Assembly: GCF_028682455.1 (NCBI RefSeq)
Contig: NZ_JANHLD010000001.1
Span: forward strand, 434,001 to 498,000
Reading direction: 5' to 3'
DNA length: 64,000 nucleotides
From: Pseudomonas putida
GTDB taxonomy: Bacteria > Pseudomonadota > Gammaproteobacteria > Pseudomonadales > Pseudomonadaceae
Every line of letters begins with the position of its first letter. Positions within the stretch are counted from its first letter, which is position 1. A program made the translations under genes and the position numbers. The notes beneath the pieces were generated by a model. It was not told where the DNA came from. It saw only the letters and a list, made by a program, of their open reading frames with translations, and searched no databases. Positions 48,479 through 58,426 of this stretch are shown here, piece after piece.

Positions 48479-49804
48479 TTAGAGAACTTCCAGCGGGTAC
48501 TCGACAATCAGGCGGAACTCATCCAAATCCGACTCGAAGTCGGTGGCGCGAGTCGTGGCTTGTCGAATGCGAAAGGACATGTCCTTCAACGACCCAGACT
48601 GCACAACGTACTTGGCCTCGATGTCCCGCTCCCAGCGCTTCTGGTTGGTCAACGGATCGCCGTTGTCATCACGGCGCATATAGACTTCGTTGGCGTTGCT
48701 GTAGTCGGCATCCCAGCCCTGGGCATATCGAGTCATGAAGCTCAATCCAGGCACACCGAAAGGCTCCATATCCAGGTCATAGCGCACTTGCCATGACTTC
48801 TCCTTCGGCGAGTTGAAGTCGCTGTACTGGATGGAGTTGTCGAGGTAGATGGAGTCCGATTGGCGCAAGTAGTCGAAGTCATCATCGCCATTGTTGCGCT
48901 GGAGACCCACCAGCACTGTATGAGCGCCGAATTGGATGCCGACCTTGCCGCTCCAGATGTTGTTATCGAAGCTCCCGAGGAGCTGCCTCCCTTCATCGAC
49001 CGCCTTGTAGTAGTTCAGCCCGCCGATCAAGGCGACATCGTCCGCAAGCGGGTAGCTCAGCGTGGTGCCCGCGTAATATTGATTCCAGGCATCCTTGAGG
49101 CGGCTGGTGTAGAGACTAAAGCCGACGTTGTCATTAAGCGTGTAATCACCACCGAAATAGGCGATCCATGGCGAGTCCACTTCGCCCGCGTAGAAGGTAG
49201 CGAAGCCGTCGCGCATGCTGCTGGTATTGGGTTGGCTCATCGAGTGGAGGCGACCGCCCTGAAGCGACAGTCCTTCCACGCTGCTGTTGACCACGGTGAC
49301 ACCTCGGAAACTCTCCGGTAAAAGCCGTGCATCACCGTATTGGACGACCGGGCTGACGGGAAAGACGTCGCCTACCTTGATCTCGGTATCCATGAACCGA
49401 GTTTTCACCGCGCCCCCCAGTTTTGAGTAGTTGTCCTCAGCCTGCCCGAGGCTGTTGTAAGGCATCACGTCGACTGAGCCGCCTGCTCCAGAACGGCCGT
49501 CGCCGGTGTCAAGCTTGAGCCCTAGCATGGCAAAGGCATCGACACCAAAGCCTATGGTGCCCTCGGTGAAACCAGACTCGAATCTGCCTATCACGCCATG
49601 CGCCCACTCTTCCGAATAGCCATTACCCGAGCTGCTGGACTGGCCTTTACGGAAATCGCGGTTGAAGTAGAGATTTCGATTGAGAATGGTCAGGCTGCTG
49701 CCTTCGATAAATCCCTCGCCTTTCTCGCCGGCGGCCATTGCAGCTTGCCCGGTACTGACGCTCAGAGTGAGCAGAGAAAGTCCTAACAGGGTTCTGTTAT
49801 TCAT
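48479..49804 (-). CDS. OprD-family outer-membrane porin
   Basis: 441 aa; signal peptide 1-25, [20 protein letters not shown] and DFRKGQSS then [20 protein letters not shown] are typical of OprD-type barrels; ends VEYPLEVL. OprD-like porins next to DUF2790/copper genes may import Cu or small nutrients; in P. aeruginosa copper lowers OprD. Its promoter region holds ISPpu12 copy 2 at 49936, 132 bp before the start. Confidence 0.9.
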   Translation of the reverse strand: MNNRTLLGLSLLTLSVSTGQAAMAAGEKGEGFIEGSSLTILNRNLYFNRDFRKGQSSSSGNGYSEEWAHGVIGRFESGFTEGTIGFGVDAFAMLGLKLDTGDGRSGAGGSVDVMPYNSLGQAEDNYSKLGGAVKTRFMDTEIKVGDVFPVSPVVQYGDARLLPESFRGVTVVNSSVEGLSLQGGRLHSMSQPNTSSMRDGFATFYAGEVDSPWIAYFGGDYTLNDNVGFSLYTSRLKDAWNQYYAGTTLSYPLADDVALIGGLNYYKAVDEGRQLLGSFDNNIWSGKVGIQFGAHTVLVGLQRNNGDDDFDYLRQSDSIYLDNSIQYSDFNSPKEKSWQVRYDLDMEPFGVPGLSFMTRYAQGWDADYSNANEVYMRRDDNGDPLTNQKRWERDIEAKYVVQSGSLKDMSFRIRQATTRATDFESDLDEFRLIVEYPLEVL

Positions 49805-50022
49805 AAATGCTCCTGATGTTATTGGCAGTTGTCATTGTGTGGTCGCATATATGTGCCAAGCGCGCCGGGCATAGCCAGGCACGCCTTGGTCATATTTCCA
49901 CATGCCAAATAACGTCAGGGTGACTTGGAAATTACGGGTAAGCGGATTAAATGGTTGATCTTACCTTTGCATGAGAGTGAGACAGACCGGCATCTCATCG
50001 GATTATCTGGTTGATGCTTCAC

Positions 50023-50430
50023 CTACTGCTGGTGCATGTTTCCTTCGCTAATTCCAGCAAGAACCCCACACGCCTCAACTTCCCGGTCATCGTTGCAACT
50101 CGCTCTCAGTGAAACGAGTTGTTTCTCAAGCGCTTGCAGAGCGGTTATCTGCGACCGCACATGAGAGATGTGATCATCGAGCAAGGCGTTGACGGCGGTA
50201 CAAGGCTGATGAGGGTCGTCCTGATAGCGCTTTAGTTCGTGAATTTCTGCCAGTGACAGATCCAGGATGCGGCAGCGACGAATAAAGGCCAGCCGCTCAA
50301 CGTGTTTCTCGGTATAGACACGGTAACCGTTGTCCTGCCGATCAGGCGGCGGCAACAAGCCCTGCTGTTCATAGAAGCGGATCGTCTGTGTTTCGACCCC
50401 TACCAACTGCGCCAACTGACCAATGCGCAT
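50023..50430 (-). CDS. CadR/PbrR-type MerR-family regulator (IS copy 2)
   Basis: 135 aa from the ATG at 50430, identical to the product at 37563-37970. MerR HTH, long helix, and Cys of the Cd/Pb/Zn class (HQPCTAV, CNDDREVEACGVL). Divergent from the CDF gene with the 19-bp-spacer promoter between. Confidence 0.9.
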   Translation of the reverse strand: MRIGQLAQLVGVETQTIRFYEQQGLLPPPDRQDNGYRVYTEKHVERLAFIRRCRILDLSLAEIHELKRYQDDPHQPCTAVNALLDDHISHVRSQITALQALEKQLVSLRASCNDDREVEACGVLAGISEGNMHQQ

Positions 50431-50461
50431 CAGCCTCCTCCCCAACGGATTCTTTACTCTA

Positions 50462-50492
50462 TTGACCTTATAGTAGCTTTATAGTTTTAAAT
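50462..50492 (+). promoter_or_regulatory. MerR-family promoter (IS copy 2)
   Basis: TTGACC at 50462-50467, 19-bp spacer, TTAAAT at 50487-50492. Expected target of the IS-encoded regulator; would make transporter, lspA and perhaps tnpA expression metal-dependent. Confidence 0.72.
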
Positions 50493-50525
50493 GGTACCAC
50501 AACATTGTTCAAGTGGAGTCGTATC

Positions 50526-51422
50526 ATGAGCAAATCCTGTGGTGGCGCCTGTGGCGGTGATGCAACGTCCGCAGCGGATACCGATATACAGGCCTCCTCC
50601 GAGGCGCCAGGGAGATGGGTCAGTGTTTATGCCGTGCCGAAGATGGACTGTCCATCAGAAGAACGAATGATTCGCCTAGCCCTGAACGGCTTTGAGGAGA
50701 TTCGGGCGCTGTCCTTCGACTTGTCGAACCGCCGGCTGAAGGTCGTGCATGACGGCGAGGTCGAGCCCGTCACCTCGAAACTGAAGACCTTGGGGCTAGG
50801 CGCCTCGCTTCAGGAAACCGTCGCTGCAAATCCGGAGACCATCAAGGCCGCCGAGTTTTCGGCAGCTTCTGCTAAGCAAGAATCCGGGACCCTGCGCTGG
50901 TTGCTCGGCATCAATGCACTTCTGTTCGTGGTGGAAATGACTGCCGGTCTGATCGCCCGGTCCACCGGCCTGATTGGAGAATCCCTGGACAATTTTGCCG
51001 ATGCGGCGGTGTACGGGCTTGCCCTTTATGCGGTTGGACATAGCGTGAAAATGCAGGTACGTGCCGCGCATCTTGCTGGTGTACTGCAACTGATCTTGGC
51101 TGTGGGCGTGCTCGTAGAGGTGGTGAGACGCTTTGTATTCGGTAGTGAGCCTGAATCGCTGGTGATGATGGCTATCGCATTCGTCGCATTGATTGCCAAT
51201 ACCAGTTGTCTGCTGCTCATATCCAAACATCGGGAAGGCGGGGCGCACATGAAGGCAAGCTGGATATTCTCGGCCAACGACGTGGTGATCAACCTGGGGG
51301 TCATCACCGCCGGCGCCCTGGTCGCGTGGACCGGTTCCAATTATCCGGATCTGATTATCGGCACCATCGCGGGGGGCATTGTACTTAACGGTGCCAGACG
51401 CATTTTGGCGTTGAAGGGTTAA
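50526..51422 (+). CDS. CDF-family cation efflux protein (IS copy 2)
   Basis: 298 aa from the ATG at 50526 (GTGGAG upstream). A Cys-rich leader (SKSCGGACGGDAT), an HMA-like segment with MDCPSEER, then a six-helix cation diffusion facilitator domain: SLDNFADAAVYGLALYAVG (helix II metal site) and FSANDVVINLGVITAGALVA (helix V, Asp site). Zn/Cd/Pb export by proton exchange is likely. ISPpu12 is known to carry such a gene. Confidence 0.88.
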   Translation: MSKSCGGACGGDATSAADTDIQASSEAPGRWVSVYAVPKMDCPSEERMIRLALNGFEEIRALSFDLSNRRLKVVHDGEVEPVTSKLKTLGLGASLQETVAANPETIKAAEFSAASAKQESGTLRWLLGINALLFVVEMTAGLIARSTGLIGESLDNFADAAVYGLALYAVGHSVKMQVRAAHLAGVLQLILAVGVLVEVVRRFVFGSEPESLVMMAIAFVALIANTSCLLLISKHREGGAHMKASWIFSANDVVINLGVITAGALVAWTGSNYPDLIIGTIAGGIVLNGARRILALKG

Positions 51423-51425
51423 ATA

Positions 51426-51938
51426 ATGCTCATTATTGGCAAAAAGCTCTCGCCGTATGCCCTATTGTCCATATCGGGCCTGCTGGCAGCGTCTGATCAG
51501 GCTGTAAAGTGGCTGGTGCAGCAATCAATGGCCTATGGCGAGTATGTTTCGGTGACCCCGTTCTTTAACTGGGTGCACCTATGGAACACCGGTGCCGCAT
51601 TCAGTCTTTTTGCGAATGGTGGAGGCTGGCAGCGCTACTTTTTTATCGGAATCGCGGTAGTGGTCTCGATTTTTCTGATCAAGCTGATCCTTGAAAATCG
51701 TCATAAAGGAGAAGCCATCGCTTACAGTCTTATCCTCGGTGGCGCCATGGGCAACCTGATTGACCGGGTCTTTCGCGGCTATGTTGTGGATTCCTTTGAT
51801 TTCTATTGGCGAGACTGGCATTGGCCGGCCTTCAACCTGGCTGATATTGCAATTGTCCTCGGTGCCTTACTTTTCGTTTCCAGCAGCTTGTTGGGTAAAA
51901 AAGCAAACACCAATGCCGAGTCGGATGGATCTGACTGA
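51426..51938 (+). CDS. lspA: Signal peptidase II, LspA-like (IS copy 2)
   Basis: 170 aa; four membrane helices. Conserved motifs: NTGAAFSLF, and the catalytic Asp pair in [20 protein letters not shown] and FNLADIAI. Cleaves lipoprotein signal peptides. Starts 3 bp after the CDF stop. lspA beside pbr/cad-type genes is a known arrangement; its benefit to the IS is unclear. Confidence 0.9.
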   Translation: MLIIGKKLSPYALLSISGLLAASDQAVKWLVQQSMAYGEYVSVTPFFNWVHLWNTGAAFSLFANGGGWQRYFFIGIAVVVSIFLIKLILENRHKGEAIAYSLILGGAMGNLIDRVFRGYVVDSFDFYWRDWHWPAFNLADIAIVLGALLFVSSSLLGKKANTNAESDGSD

Positions 51939-51959
51939 CACCTACGCCTATACAACACC

Positions 51960-53249
51960 ATGACCGAACTTCCCGACAACATCCTTCACCTGCCGCAATA
52001 CCAAGTACTGGGCTGCAAATCAACCGACGACGAAATGCACTTCCAGGTGGACGTGCCCGATCCCATCGCCTGCGAGGAATGCGGCGTGCAGGGTGAGTTC
52101 GTACGGTTCGGCAAGCGTGACGTTCCCTATCGTGATCTGCCCATCCACGGCAAGCGGGTCACTCTCTGGGTGGTCCGCCGCCGATACACCTGCCGGGCCT
52201 GCAAGACAACATTCAGGCCCCAGCTACCGGAGATGGTGGACGGATTCCGTATGACACTGCGGCTGCATGAGTACGTGGAGAAGGAATCCTTCAACCACCC
52301 CTACACCTTTGTGGCGGCACAGACCGGCCTGGACGAGAAGACGGTGCGCGACATCTTCAACGCCCGCGCCGAGTTCCTGGGGCGCTGGCACCGCTTCGAG
52401 ACGCCCCGCATCCTGGGCATTGACGAGCTATACCTGAACAAGCGCTACCGCTGCATTCTGACCAACATTGAGGAGCGAACCCTGCTCGACCTGCTGGCCA
52501 CCCGCCGCCAGGACGTGGTGACCAACTACCTGATGAAGCTGAAAGACCGGCAGAAGGTCGAGATCGTCAGCATGGACATGTGGAACCCCTACCGGGCAGC
52601 GGTCAAGGCTGTGCTGCCCCAGGCCCGTATCGTGGTCGATAAGTTCCATGTGGTGCGCATGGCCAACGATGCCCTAGAGAGAGTGCGCAAGGGCCTCAGA
52701 AAGGAGCTGAAACCGTCCCAGAGCCGGACTCTCAAGGGAGACCGGAAAATCCTGCTGAAACGCGCTCACGAAGTCTCAGACCGGGAGCGCCTCATCATGG
52801 AGACCTGGACAGGCGCGTTCCCGCAACTGCTGGCCGCCTACGAGCACAAGGAGCGCTTCTACGGCATCTGGGACGCCACCACACGGCTCCAGGCAGAAGC
52901 CGCCCTGGACGAGTGGATAGCCACCATCCCGAAGGGCCAAAAGGAAGTCTGGAGCGATCTGGTCAGGGCAGTGGGAAACTGGCGCGAAGAGACCATGACC
53001 TACTTCGAGACGGACATGCCCGTCACCAACGCTTACACGGAGTCCATCAACCGACTGGCCAAGGACAAGAACCGTGAAGGGCGCGGTTACTCCTTCGAGG
53101 TGATGCGGGCACGAATGCTCTACACCACGAAGCACAAGAAGAAGGCACCGACTGCGAAGGTCTCTCCTTTCTACAAGAAAACCATCGGTTACGGACTGCC
53201 GGACTTCGCAGAGGAACTCAACTACGGAGTCGATCTATCAACCATCTGA
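51960..53249 (+). CDS. tnpA: ISL3-family transposase (IS copy 2)
   Basis: 429 aa, the same protein as 39494-40783: N-terminal zinc-ribbon (CEECGVQG, CRACKTTF), DDE residues in ILGIDELYLNKRY, EIVSMDMWNPYR and NAYTESINRL. Moves the element by recognising ends beginning GGGTA. Confidence 0.95.
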   Translation: MTELPDNILHLPQYQVLGCKSTDDEMHFQVDVPDPIACEECGVQGEFVRFGKRDVPYRDLPIHGKRVTLWVVRRRYTCRACKTTFRPQLPEMVDGFRMTLRLHEYVEKESFNHPYTFVAAQTGLDEKTVRDIFNARAEFLGRWHRFETPRILGIDELYLNKRYRCILTNIEERTLLDLLATRRQDVVTNYLMKLKDRQKVEIVSMDMWNPYRAAVKAVLPQARIVVDKFHVVRMANDALERVRKGLRKELKPSQSRTLKGDRKILLKRAHEVSDRERLIMETWTGAFPQLLAAYEHKERFYGIWDATTRLQAEAALDEWIATIPKGQKEVWSDLVRAVGNWREETMTYFETDMPVTNAYTESINRLAKDKNREGRGYSFEVMRARMLYTTKHKKKAPTAKVSPFYKKTIGYGLPDFAEELNYGVDLSTI

Positions 53250-53307
53250 GGGTGGTATCAGATTGATGGGGTGAAGGTGCCCCATCAACCATTAAATCCG
53301 TATACCC

Positions 53308-53335
53308 GAAATTACATTTCAGTCAGCGCGATGTC
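53308..53335 (-). promoter_or_regulatory. Putative CopR box G, cut from its porin by ISPpu12
   Basis: Read leftward: GCGCTGACTGAAATGTAATT then TC, continuing before the insertion as CAAGTCACC (49927 leftward). The 8-bp target duplication GAAATTAC is itself part of the box. Confidence 0.6.
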
Positions 53336-53341
53336 ATTTAT

Positions 53342-53674
53342 CTAGTTTTGATTACGGCAACCTGTCCCGGCTGCCCGGTATTCAAGAATATTCAGATCGC
53401 CATTGGAGTCCTCGTAGGTCATCTGGGCCGGCATCACACCGCAGCTAGAGTCCGTCGGGGTAGTGGCCACGACCCTGGCGATATCGAGTTTCATGCCGTA
53501 GCGGTAATGAATAACTTCAGGCGGATTCTTTCCGTTAGCGGCAGCATACTCTTGCATGGCCTGCTCATTGGCCTGAATCATCCGACCATAAACACGATCA
53601 GCGCCGCCTTCTGCCAGAGTGGCAGAGGAAACAACCATAGCGGCAAGGGCTGCAATAACTTTGAGGCTTTTCAT
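53342..53674 (-). CDS. DUF2790 periplasmic protein
   Basis: 110 aa; signal peptide 1-21 (KVIAALAAMVVSSATLA), EGGADRVYGRMIQANEQAM, core PPEVIHYRYGMKLDIARVV, two Cys (~79 and ~106). Paralogue of 32708-33040, but with its own signal peptide and box H instead of a MerR-type promoter. Before the IS insertion the porin gene lay about 160 bp downstream. Confidence 0.85.
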   Translation of the reverse strand: MKSLKVIAALAAMVVSSATLAEGGADRVYGRMIQANEQAMQEYAAANGKNPPEVIHYRYGMKLDIARVVATTPTDSSCGVMPAQMTYEDSNGDLNILEYRAAGTGCRNQN

Positions 53675-53720
53675 GTTTAATCACTCCTTCAAGGTGGTGA
53701 TTAAAATATATCCGCTCAAC

Positions 53721-53760
53721 CTGTCATAAAAATGAAGTCAAAGTTACATCGCCGTAATGC
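53721..53760 (-). promoter_or_regulatory. Putative CopR box H
   Basis: Leftward: GCATTACGGCGATGTAACTT then TGACTTCA; 47-86 bp before the DUF2790 start. Confidence 0.55.
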
Positions 53761-53819
53761 TTCCTGCCGCGTTACCCGGGCGAGTCAGCTTGGCGCGTGG
53801 CTTGCCCGGGTTTGTAAAG

Positions 53820-56800
53820 CTATAGCTCCTGCGGTGCGCGAACCTTCTGTGTACGCTGCCTTCGCATCAGCCAGTACGCGGCCGGCAAAACCAACATGGA
53901 CATCAGCGGCGCGGTAATCATGCCGCCGACCATGGGCGCGGCGATGCGCTTCATCACCTCAGATCCGGCACCTCCGCCCCAGAGGATTGGCAACAGGCCG
54001 GCGATGATCACGGCCACCGTCATCACCTTGGGCCGCACGCGCAGCACTGCGCCTTCACGAATTGCCTCCAGTAGTGCCGGGTCACCGCTGCGCCCGGCAT
54101 CCATACGTGCATGCCAGGCATTCTTCAGGTACAGCAGCATGATCACCCCAAATTCCGCCGAGACGCCGGCCAAGGCGATAAAGCCGACCCCAGTGGCAAC
54201 CGACAGGTTGAAGCCGAACCAGTAGAGCAGCCAGATGCCGCCCGATAGGGCGAAGGGCAGGGTTGCCATGATCAGTAGGGCCTCACCGAAGCGGCTGAAG
54301 GTCAGGTAAAGCAGCACGAAGATGATCAACAAGGTCGCCGGTACCACCCAGGCCAGCCGTGCATTGGCGCGCTCCAGGAACTCGAACTGACCGGAGTAGG
54401 AGACGGTCATGCCAGCATCGAGTTGTACCTGCTCAGCTACGCGTTGCTGCAACTCGCGCACGGTCGATGCCAGGTCGCGCCCACGGACATCGACATAGAC
54501 CCAACCGGACAGACGCCCGTTCTCGCTGCGCAGCATTGGCGGCCCTTCGGTCAGACTAACCTGGGCGACGGTGCCCAAGGTGATCTGCTGGCCGGCTTGC
54601 GTGAGGATCGGCATACGCCGTAGTGCCTGCGGACTGTCTCGCCACTCCTTGGGATAGCGCAGGTTGATCGGGAAGCGGGCCAGTCCTTCAACCGTCTCAC
54701 CAATATTGCTGCCGCCGATGGCGCCCGATACCACCGCCTGCACATCGGCGATGCTCAGGCCATAGCGCGCCGCGGCCAGTCGATCGATCTGGATGTCCAC
54801 GTAACGGCCGCCAGTAAGGCGTTCTGCCAAGGCCGAACTCACCCCAGGCACCTCTTTGGCCACGGCCTCGATATCGCGCGTTATGCGCTCGATGTCGACC
54901 AAGGAGGTTCCGGACACTTTCACCCCAATGGGGCTCTTGATCCCCGTCGCCAGCATGTCGATGCGGTTGCGGATGGGCGGCACCCAGATATTGGACAGCC
55001 CCGGAACTTTTACCGCGCGATCCAGTTCCTCGATCAGCTTTTCGGGTGTCATCCCCGCGCGCCATTGATCGCGTGGTTTGAACTGCACCGTGGTCTCGAA
55101 CATTTCCAGCGGTGCTGGATCGGTGGCGGTCTCTGCTCGCCCGGCCTTGCCGAATACCCGTGCCACTTCGGGCACCGTGAGGATCATCCGGTTGGTTTGC
55201 TGCAGCAGCTGGGTGGCCTTGCTGGCCGGCAAGCCGGGCAGGGCTGATGGCATGTACAACAGGTCGCCCTCGTCCATCGGCGGTAGAAACTCTCCTCCGA
55301 GTCTGCTGAGGGGCCAGAGACTGGACAAAAACACTAGCAAGGCCAGCGCTAGGGTCACCTTAGGCCAAGCCAGCACCCACTCCAGCACCGGCCGGTATGC
55401 ACCGATCAGCCAACGATTCAAGGGGTTCTGTTGTTCGCTGGGGATATGCCCACGAATCCAATAGCCCATCAGCACCGGTACCAAGGTGATCGAGAGGCCA
55501 GCAGCGGCAGCCATGGCATAGGTCTTGGTGAATGCCAGCGGGCCAAACAAGCGACCCTCCTGGGCCTCCAGGGTGAAGACCGGGAGGAAAGACAGGGTGA
55601 TGATCAAAAGGCTGAAGAACAGCGCCGGCCCGACCTCGGCCGCAGCTTCGCCGATCACCCGCCAGTGCGCCTCGCCCTGAAGCGGTTCACCGGGGTGTCG
55701 AGCCTTCCAGGCCTCGATGTGCTTGTGCGCGTTCTCGATCATCACCACGGCGGCATCGACCATGGCGCCGATGGCGATTGCGATCCCGCCGAGCGACATG
55801 ATGTTGGCATTGACGCCCTGGTAGCGCATGACGATGAAGGCCATCAGGATGCCCAGGGGCAGGGTGATGATCGCGACCAGCGACGAGCGCAGGTGCCAGA
55901 GGAAGATCAGGCAAACCAGGGCAACCACCGCGAACTCTTCCAGCAGCTTGTAGCTGAGGTTATCGATGGCGCGGTCGATCAATTGCGAACGGTCATAGGT
56001 GGTGACCACCTCGACGCCGGCCGGCAAGCTGCCCTTCAGGCTGTCCAGCTTGGTCTTCACCGCGGCGATGGTATCGCGGGCATTCTTTCCGGAGCGCAAG
56101 ATGACCACGCCACCTACAACTTCACCCTGGCCATCCAGCTCGGCAATGCCACGACGCATCTCTGGCCCCAACTGAATGGTGGCCACCTGACCCAGCAGCA
56201 CCGGAACTCCGCTGGCCGAAGCCCGCAGCGGCACATTGCGGAAATCCGCCAGGCTCTCTAGATAGCCTGAAGCCCGGACCATGTACTCGCGCTCTGCCAG
56301 CTCCAGGATGGCGCCGCCGGTTTCCTGATTGGCGCTCTTCAGCGCCGCTTCGACCTCCTGCTGAGTTACCCCATAAGCCACCAGCTTCTGGGGATCGAGC
56401 AGCACTTGGTATTGCTTGACCATGCCGCCGAGGGTGGCCACTTCGGCTACGTTGGGCAGGCCCTTGAGTTCGTACTTAAGGAACCAGTCCTGCAGTGCCC
56501 GCAGCTGGGCAAGATCATGCTGGCCGCTGCGGTCGACCAAGGCGTACTGGTAGATCCAGCCCACGCCGGTGGCATCCGGCCCAAGGGTGGTGGTAACACC
56601 CTCGGGCAGGCGTTCCTGCGCCTGGTTGAGGTACTCCAGCACCCGCGAGCGTGCCCAGTAGAGGTCGGTATCGTCCTCGAACAGCACATAAACGAAGGAG
56701 TCGCCGAAGAACGAGTAGCCGCGCACTGTCTTCGCCCCCGGCACCGAGAGCATGGTGGTGGCCAGCGGGTAGGTCACCTGGTTCTCGACAATCTGCGGTG

Positions 56801-56969
56801 CCTGCCCGGGGAAGCTTGTGCGGATGATGACCTGGGTGTCGGACAGATCCGGCAGTGCATCCAACGGCGTGTTGCGCAGCGACCAGATGCCCAGGGCGGT
56901 GATGAACAGGGTCGCCAGCAGCACCAGAAAGCGATTGCCGATAGACCAGTGGATCAGGCGTGCGATCAT
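53820..56969 (-). CDS. cusA: CusA, RND copper/silver efflux pump
   Basis: 1049 aa (E. coli CusA 1047). Twelve membrane helices; N-terminal [20 protein letters not shown] typical of heavy-metal RND pumps, and [20 protein letters not shown] in helix 4 with the proton-relay Asp. The length and the Cus-type partner with a CusF domain favour Cu(I)/Ag(I) over Zn/Co/Cd. Overlaps cusB by 4 bp. Confidence 0.92.
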   Translation of the reverse strand: MIARLIHWSIGNRFLVLLATLFITALGIWSLRNTPLDALPDLSDTQVIIRTSFPGQAPQIVENQVTYPLATTMLSVPGAKTVRGYSFFGDSFVYVLFEDDTDLYWARSRVLEYLNQAQERLPEGVTTTLGPDATGVGWIYQYALVDRSGQHDLAQLRALQDWFLKYELKGLPNVAEVATLGGMVKQYQVLLDPQKLVAYGVTQQEVEAALKSANQETGGAILELAEREYMVRASGYLESLADFRNVPLRASASGVPVLLGQVATIQLGPEMRRGIAELDGQGEVVGGVVILRSGKNARDTIAAVKTKLDSLKGSLPAGVEVVTTYDRSQLIDRAIDNLSYKLLEEFAVVALVCLIFLWHLRSSLVAIITLPLGILMAFIVMRYQGVNANIMSLGGIAIAIGAMVDAAVVMIENAHKHIEAWKARHPGEPLQGEAHWRVIGEAAAEVGPALFFSLLIITLSFLPVFTLEAQEGRLFGPLAFTKTYAMAAAAGLSITLVPVLMGYWIRGHIPSEQQNPLNRWLIGAYRPVLEWVLAWPKVTLALALLVFLSSLWPLSRLGGEFLPPMDEGDLLYMPSALPGLPASKATQLLQQTNRMILTVPEVARVFGKAGRAETATDPAPLEMFETTVQFKPRDQWRAGMTPEKLIEELDRAVKVPGLSNIWVPPIRNRIDMLATGIKSPIGVKVSGTSLVDIERITRDIEAVAKEVPGVSSALAERLTGGRYVDIQIDRLAAARYGLSIADVQAVVSGAIGGSNIGETVEGLARFPINLRYPKEWRDSPQALRRMPILTQAGQQITLGTVAQVSLTEGPPMLRSENGRLSGWVYVDVRGRDLASTVRELQQRVAEQVQLDAGMTVSYSGQFEFLERANARLAWVVPATLLIIFVLLYLTFSRFGEALLIMATLPFALSGGIWLLYWFGFNLSVATGVGFIALAGVSAEFGVIMLLYLKNAWHARMDAGRSGDPALLEAIREGAVLRVRPKVMTVAVIIAGLLPILWGGGAGSEVMKRIAAPMVGGMITAPLMSMLVLPAAYWLMRRQRTQKVRAPQEL

Positions 56970-58426
56970 GGCTGGTCTCCTTCCTTGCTGAGCTGCTCGA
57001 TCATCAGGCCGGAGTTTTTCTGGCGGGCGCCGATACGTACGTGATCTCCTGGCTTAAGTCCCACAGCTACTTCTGAGCTGACCAATGGAAAAGCCATGGT
57101 CATACCTGGCATATTCAGGCTCTCGAAGGGCCCGTGCTCCAGGGTGACTGACTCCGCGTCCAGAGCACGAATCACACCATGGGCCTCATGTAGTTCCTTC
57201 TTATTGTCCTGCTCGGCATGGCTGGCCATGACACCCTGTAGGCTGGCCTCCGAATCGATGAGGAACTGGCCGGAGGTAACGACCGCCTGACCCTCCTCAA
57301 GACCGGACAACACCTCCAGACGCCCATCAGCCTCGCGGCCCAAGGTTATTTCCAGGGGGCGGTAGCGCCCATCGCCTTCTACCAGCATCACCAACGCACG
57401 CTTCCCGGTGCGAATCACGGCTTCACTCGGCACAAGAAGCGTGGATTGTTCGACGGCACTGTTCAGGCGTACGGCGGCGAACATGCCGGGGCGCAACTTA
57501 CCGGCAGGGTTGGGTAGCTCGCTGCGTACCGTGAGCGTGCGTGTTTGCGGATCGGCACTCGGCAGCAAGGCTATGACGCGGCCCAGCAGCGGTCGATCAG
57601 GAAAGGCCGTCAGGTTGGCGCGGATCTCGTCCCCGACCTGGATACTTCCGGCCATGGCCTCGGGTATCGCCGCATCGAGCCAGACACTGGATAGCCCGTT
57701 AATCAACGCCAGATCCTGCCCGGCTTCGACGGTCATCCCGGCGCGTACCTGCAAGGCTTGGAGCTCGCCGCTGATAGGTGTGGTGAGGGTTTGCACCGCC
57801 CGTGGTCTGCCGCTGCGGCGGACCTGCTCGATCAACGTTTGAGGCATGCCAAGCAGGCGCAGGCGCTCTTGGGCCGCACTTATCAAGCGAGTGTCAGCGG
57901 TACGCAGTACCGCCAGGAACTCCAACTGCGCGGCGGACCATTCGGGAATCAGCAGGTCGACCAGGGGGGCTCCGGCAGGCAGCACATCGCCCGGGGCGCG
58001 ACCGTAAACCCGCTCGACGAATCCGCCGGCGCGGGCCTGGAGGTTCGCCACTTCTCGCTGGTTATAGGCCAGGGAACCCACCGCCTCGATATCCGAGGGC
58101 AGTACACCTCGGATCACCATCGAGGTTCGCATTCCGAGGTTCTGCACGGCTTGAGCGGGGATGCTCAGGACAGACGGATCCTGCTCGGATCCTGCGTATT
58201 TAGGGACAAGTTCCATATCCATGAAAGGTGACTTGCCCGGCTTATCGAAGCGCTGCTCAGGCTGCATCGGGTCGTACCAATAGAGCACCTTGCGCTCGTC
58301 CGTCGGTGCGGAGCTAGGCAGGATCTCGTGTTTGGCTTGCCGCTGGGCCAGCCAGTAGCCACCGCCCGCCGCGCCAATGCCCACGGCCAGCAAGGCGACC
58401 GCAAAACCAAATGCCGATATCTTCAT
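56966..58426 (-). CDS. cusB: CusB adaptor with fused CusF-like domain
   Basis: 486 aa. Membrane anchor/signal 1-25; N-terminal metal site [20 protein letters not shown] and [10 protein letters not shown]; lipoyl/beta-barrel adaptor domains (~95-400); C-terminal ~75 residues are a CusF-type copper chaperone domain ([29 protein letters not shown] with Met/Trp-type ligands). Links CusA to CusC in the periplasm and hands over metal. Confidence 0.92.
   Translation of the reverse strand: MKISAFGFAVALLAVGIGAAGGGYWLAQRQAKHEILPSSAPTDERKVLYWYDPMQPEQRFDKPGKSPFMDMELVPKYAGSEQDPSVLSIPAQAVQNLGMRTSMVIRGVLPSDIEAVGSLAYNQREVANLQARAGGFVERVYGRAPGDVLPAGAPLVDLLIPEWSAAQLEFLAVLRTADTRLISAAQERLRLLGMPQTLIEQVRRSGRPRAVQTLTTPISGELQALQVRAGMTVEAGQDLALINGLSSVWLDAAIPEAMAGSIQVGDEIRANLTAFPDRPLLGRVIALLPSADPQTRTLTVRSELPNPAGKLRPGMFAAVRLNSAVEQSTLLVPSEAVIRTGKRALVMLVEGDGRYRPLEITLGREADGRLEVLSGLEEGQAVVTSGQFLIDSEASLQGVMASHAEQDNKKELHEAHGVIRALDAESVTLEHGPFESLNMPGMTMAFPLVSSEVAVGLKPGDHVRIGARQKNSGLMIEQLSKEGDQP

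Larger units (their letters stand above)
49936..53307. mobile_element. ISPpu12-like ISL3-family element, copy 2
   Basis: 3372 bp, the length I recall for ISPpu12 of plasmid pWW0. Flanked by the 8-bp duplication GAAATTAC (49928-49935, 53308-53315). All four genes intact. Inserted between the DUF2790 gene and the porin, inside a putative CopR box. Confidence 0.95.
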
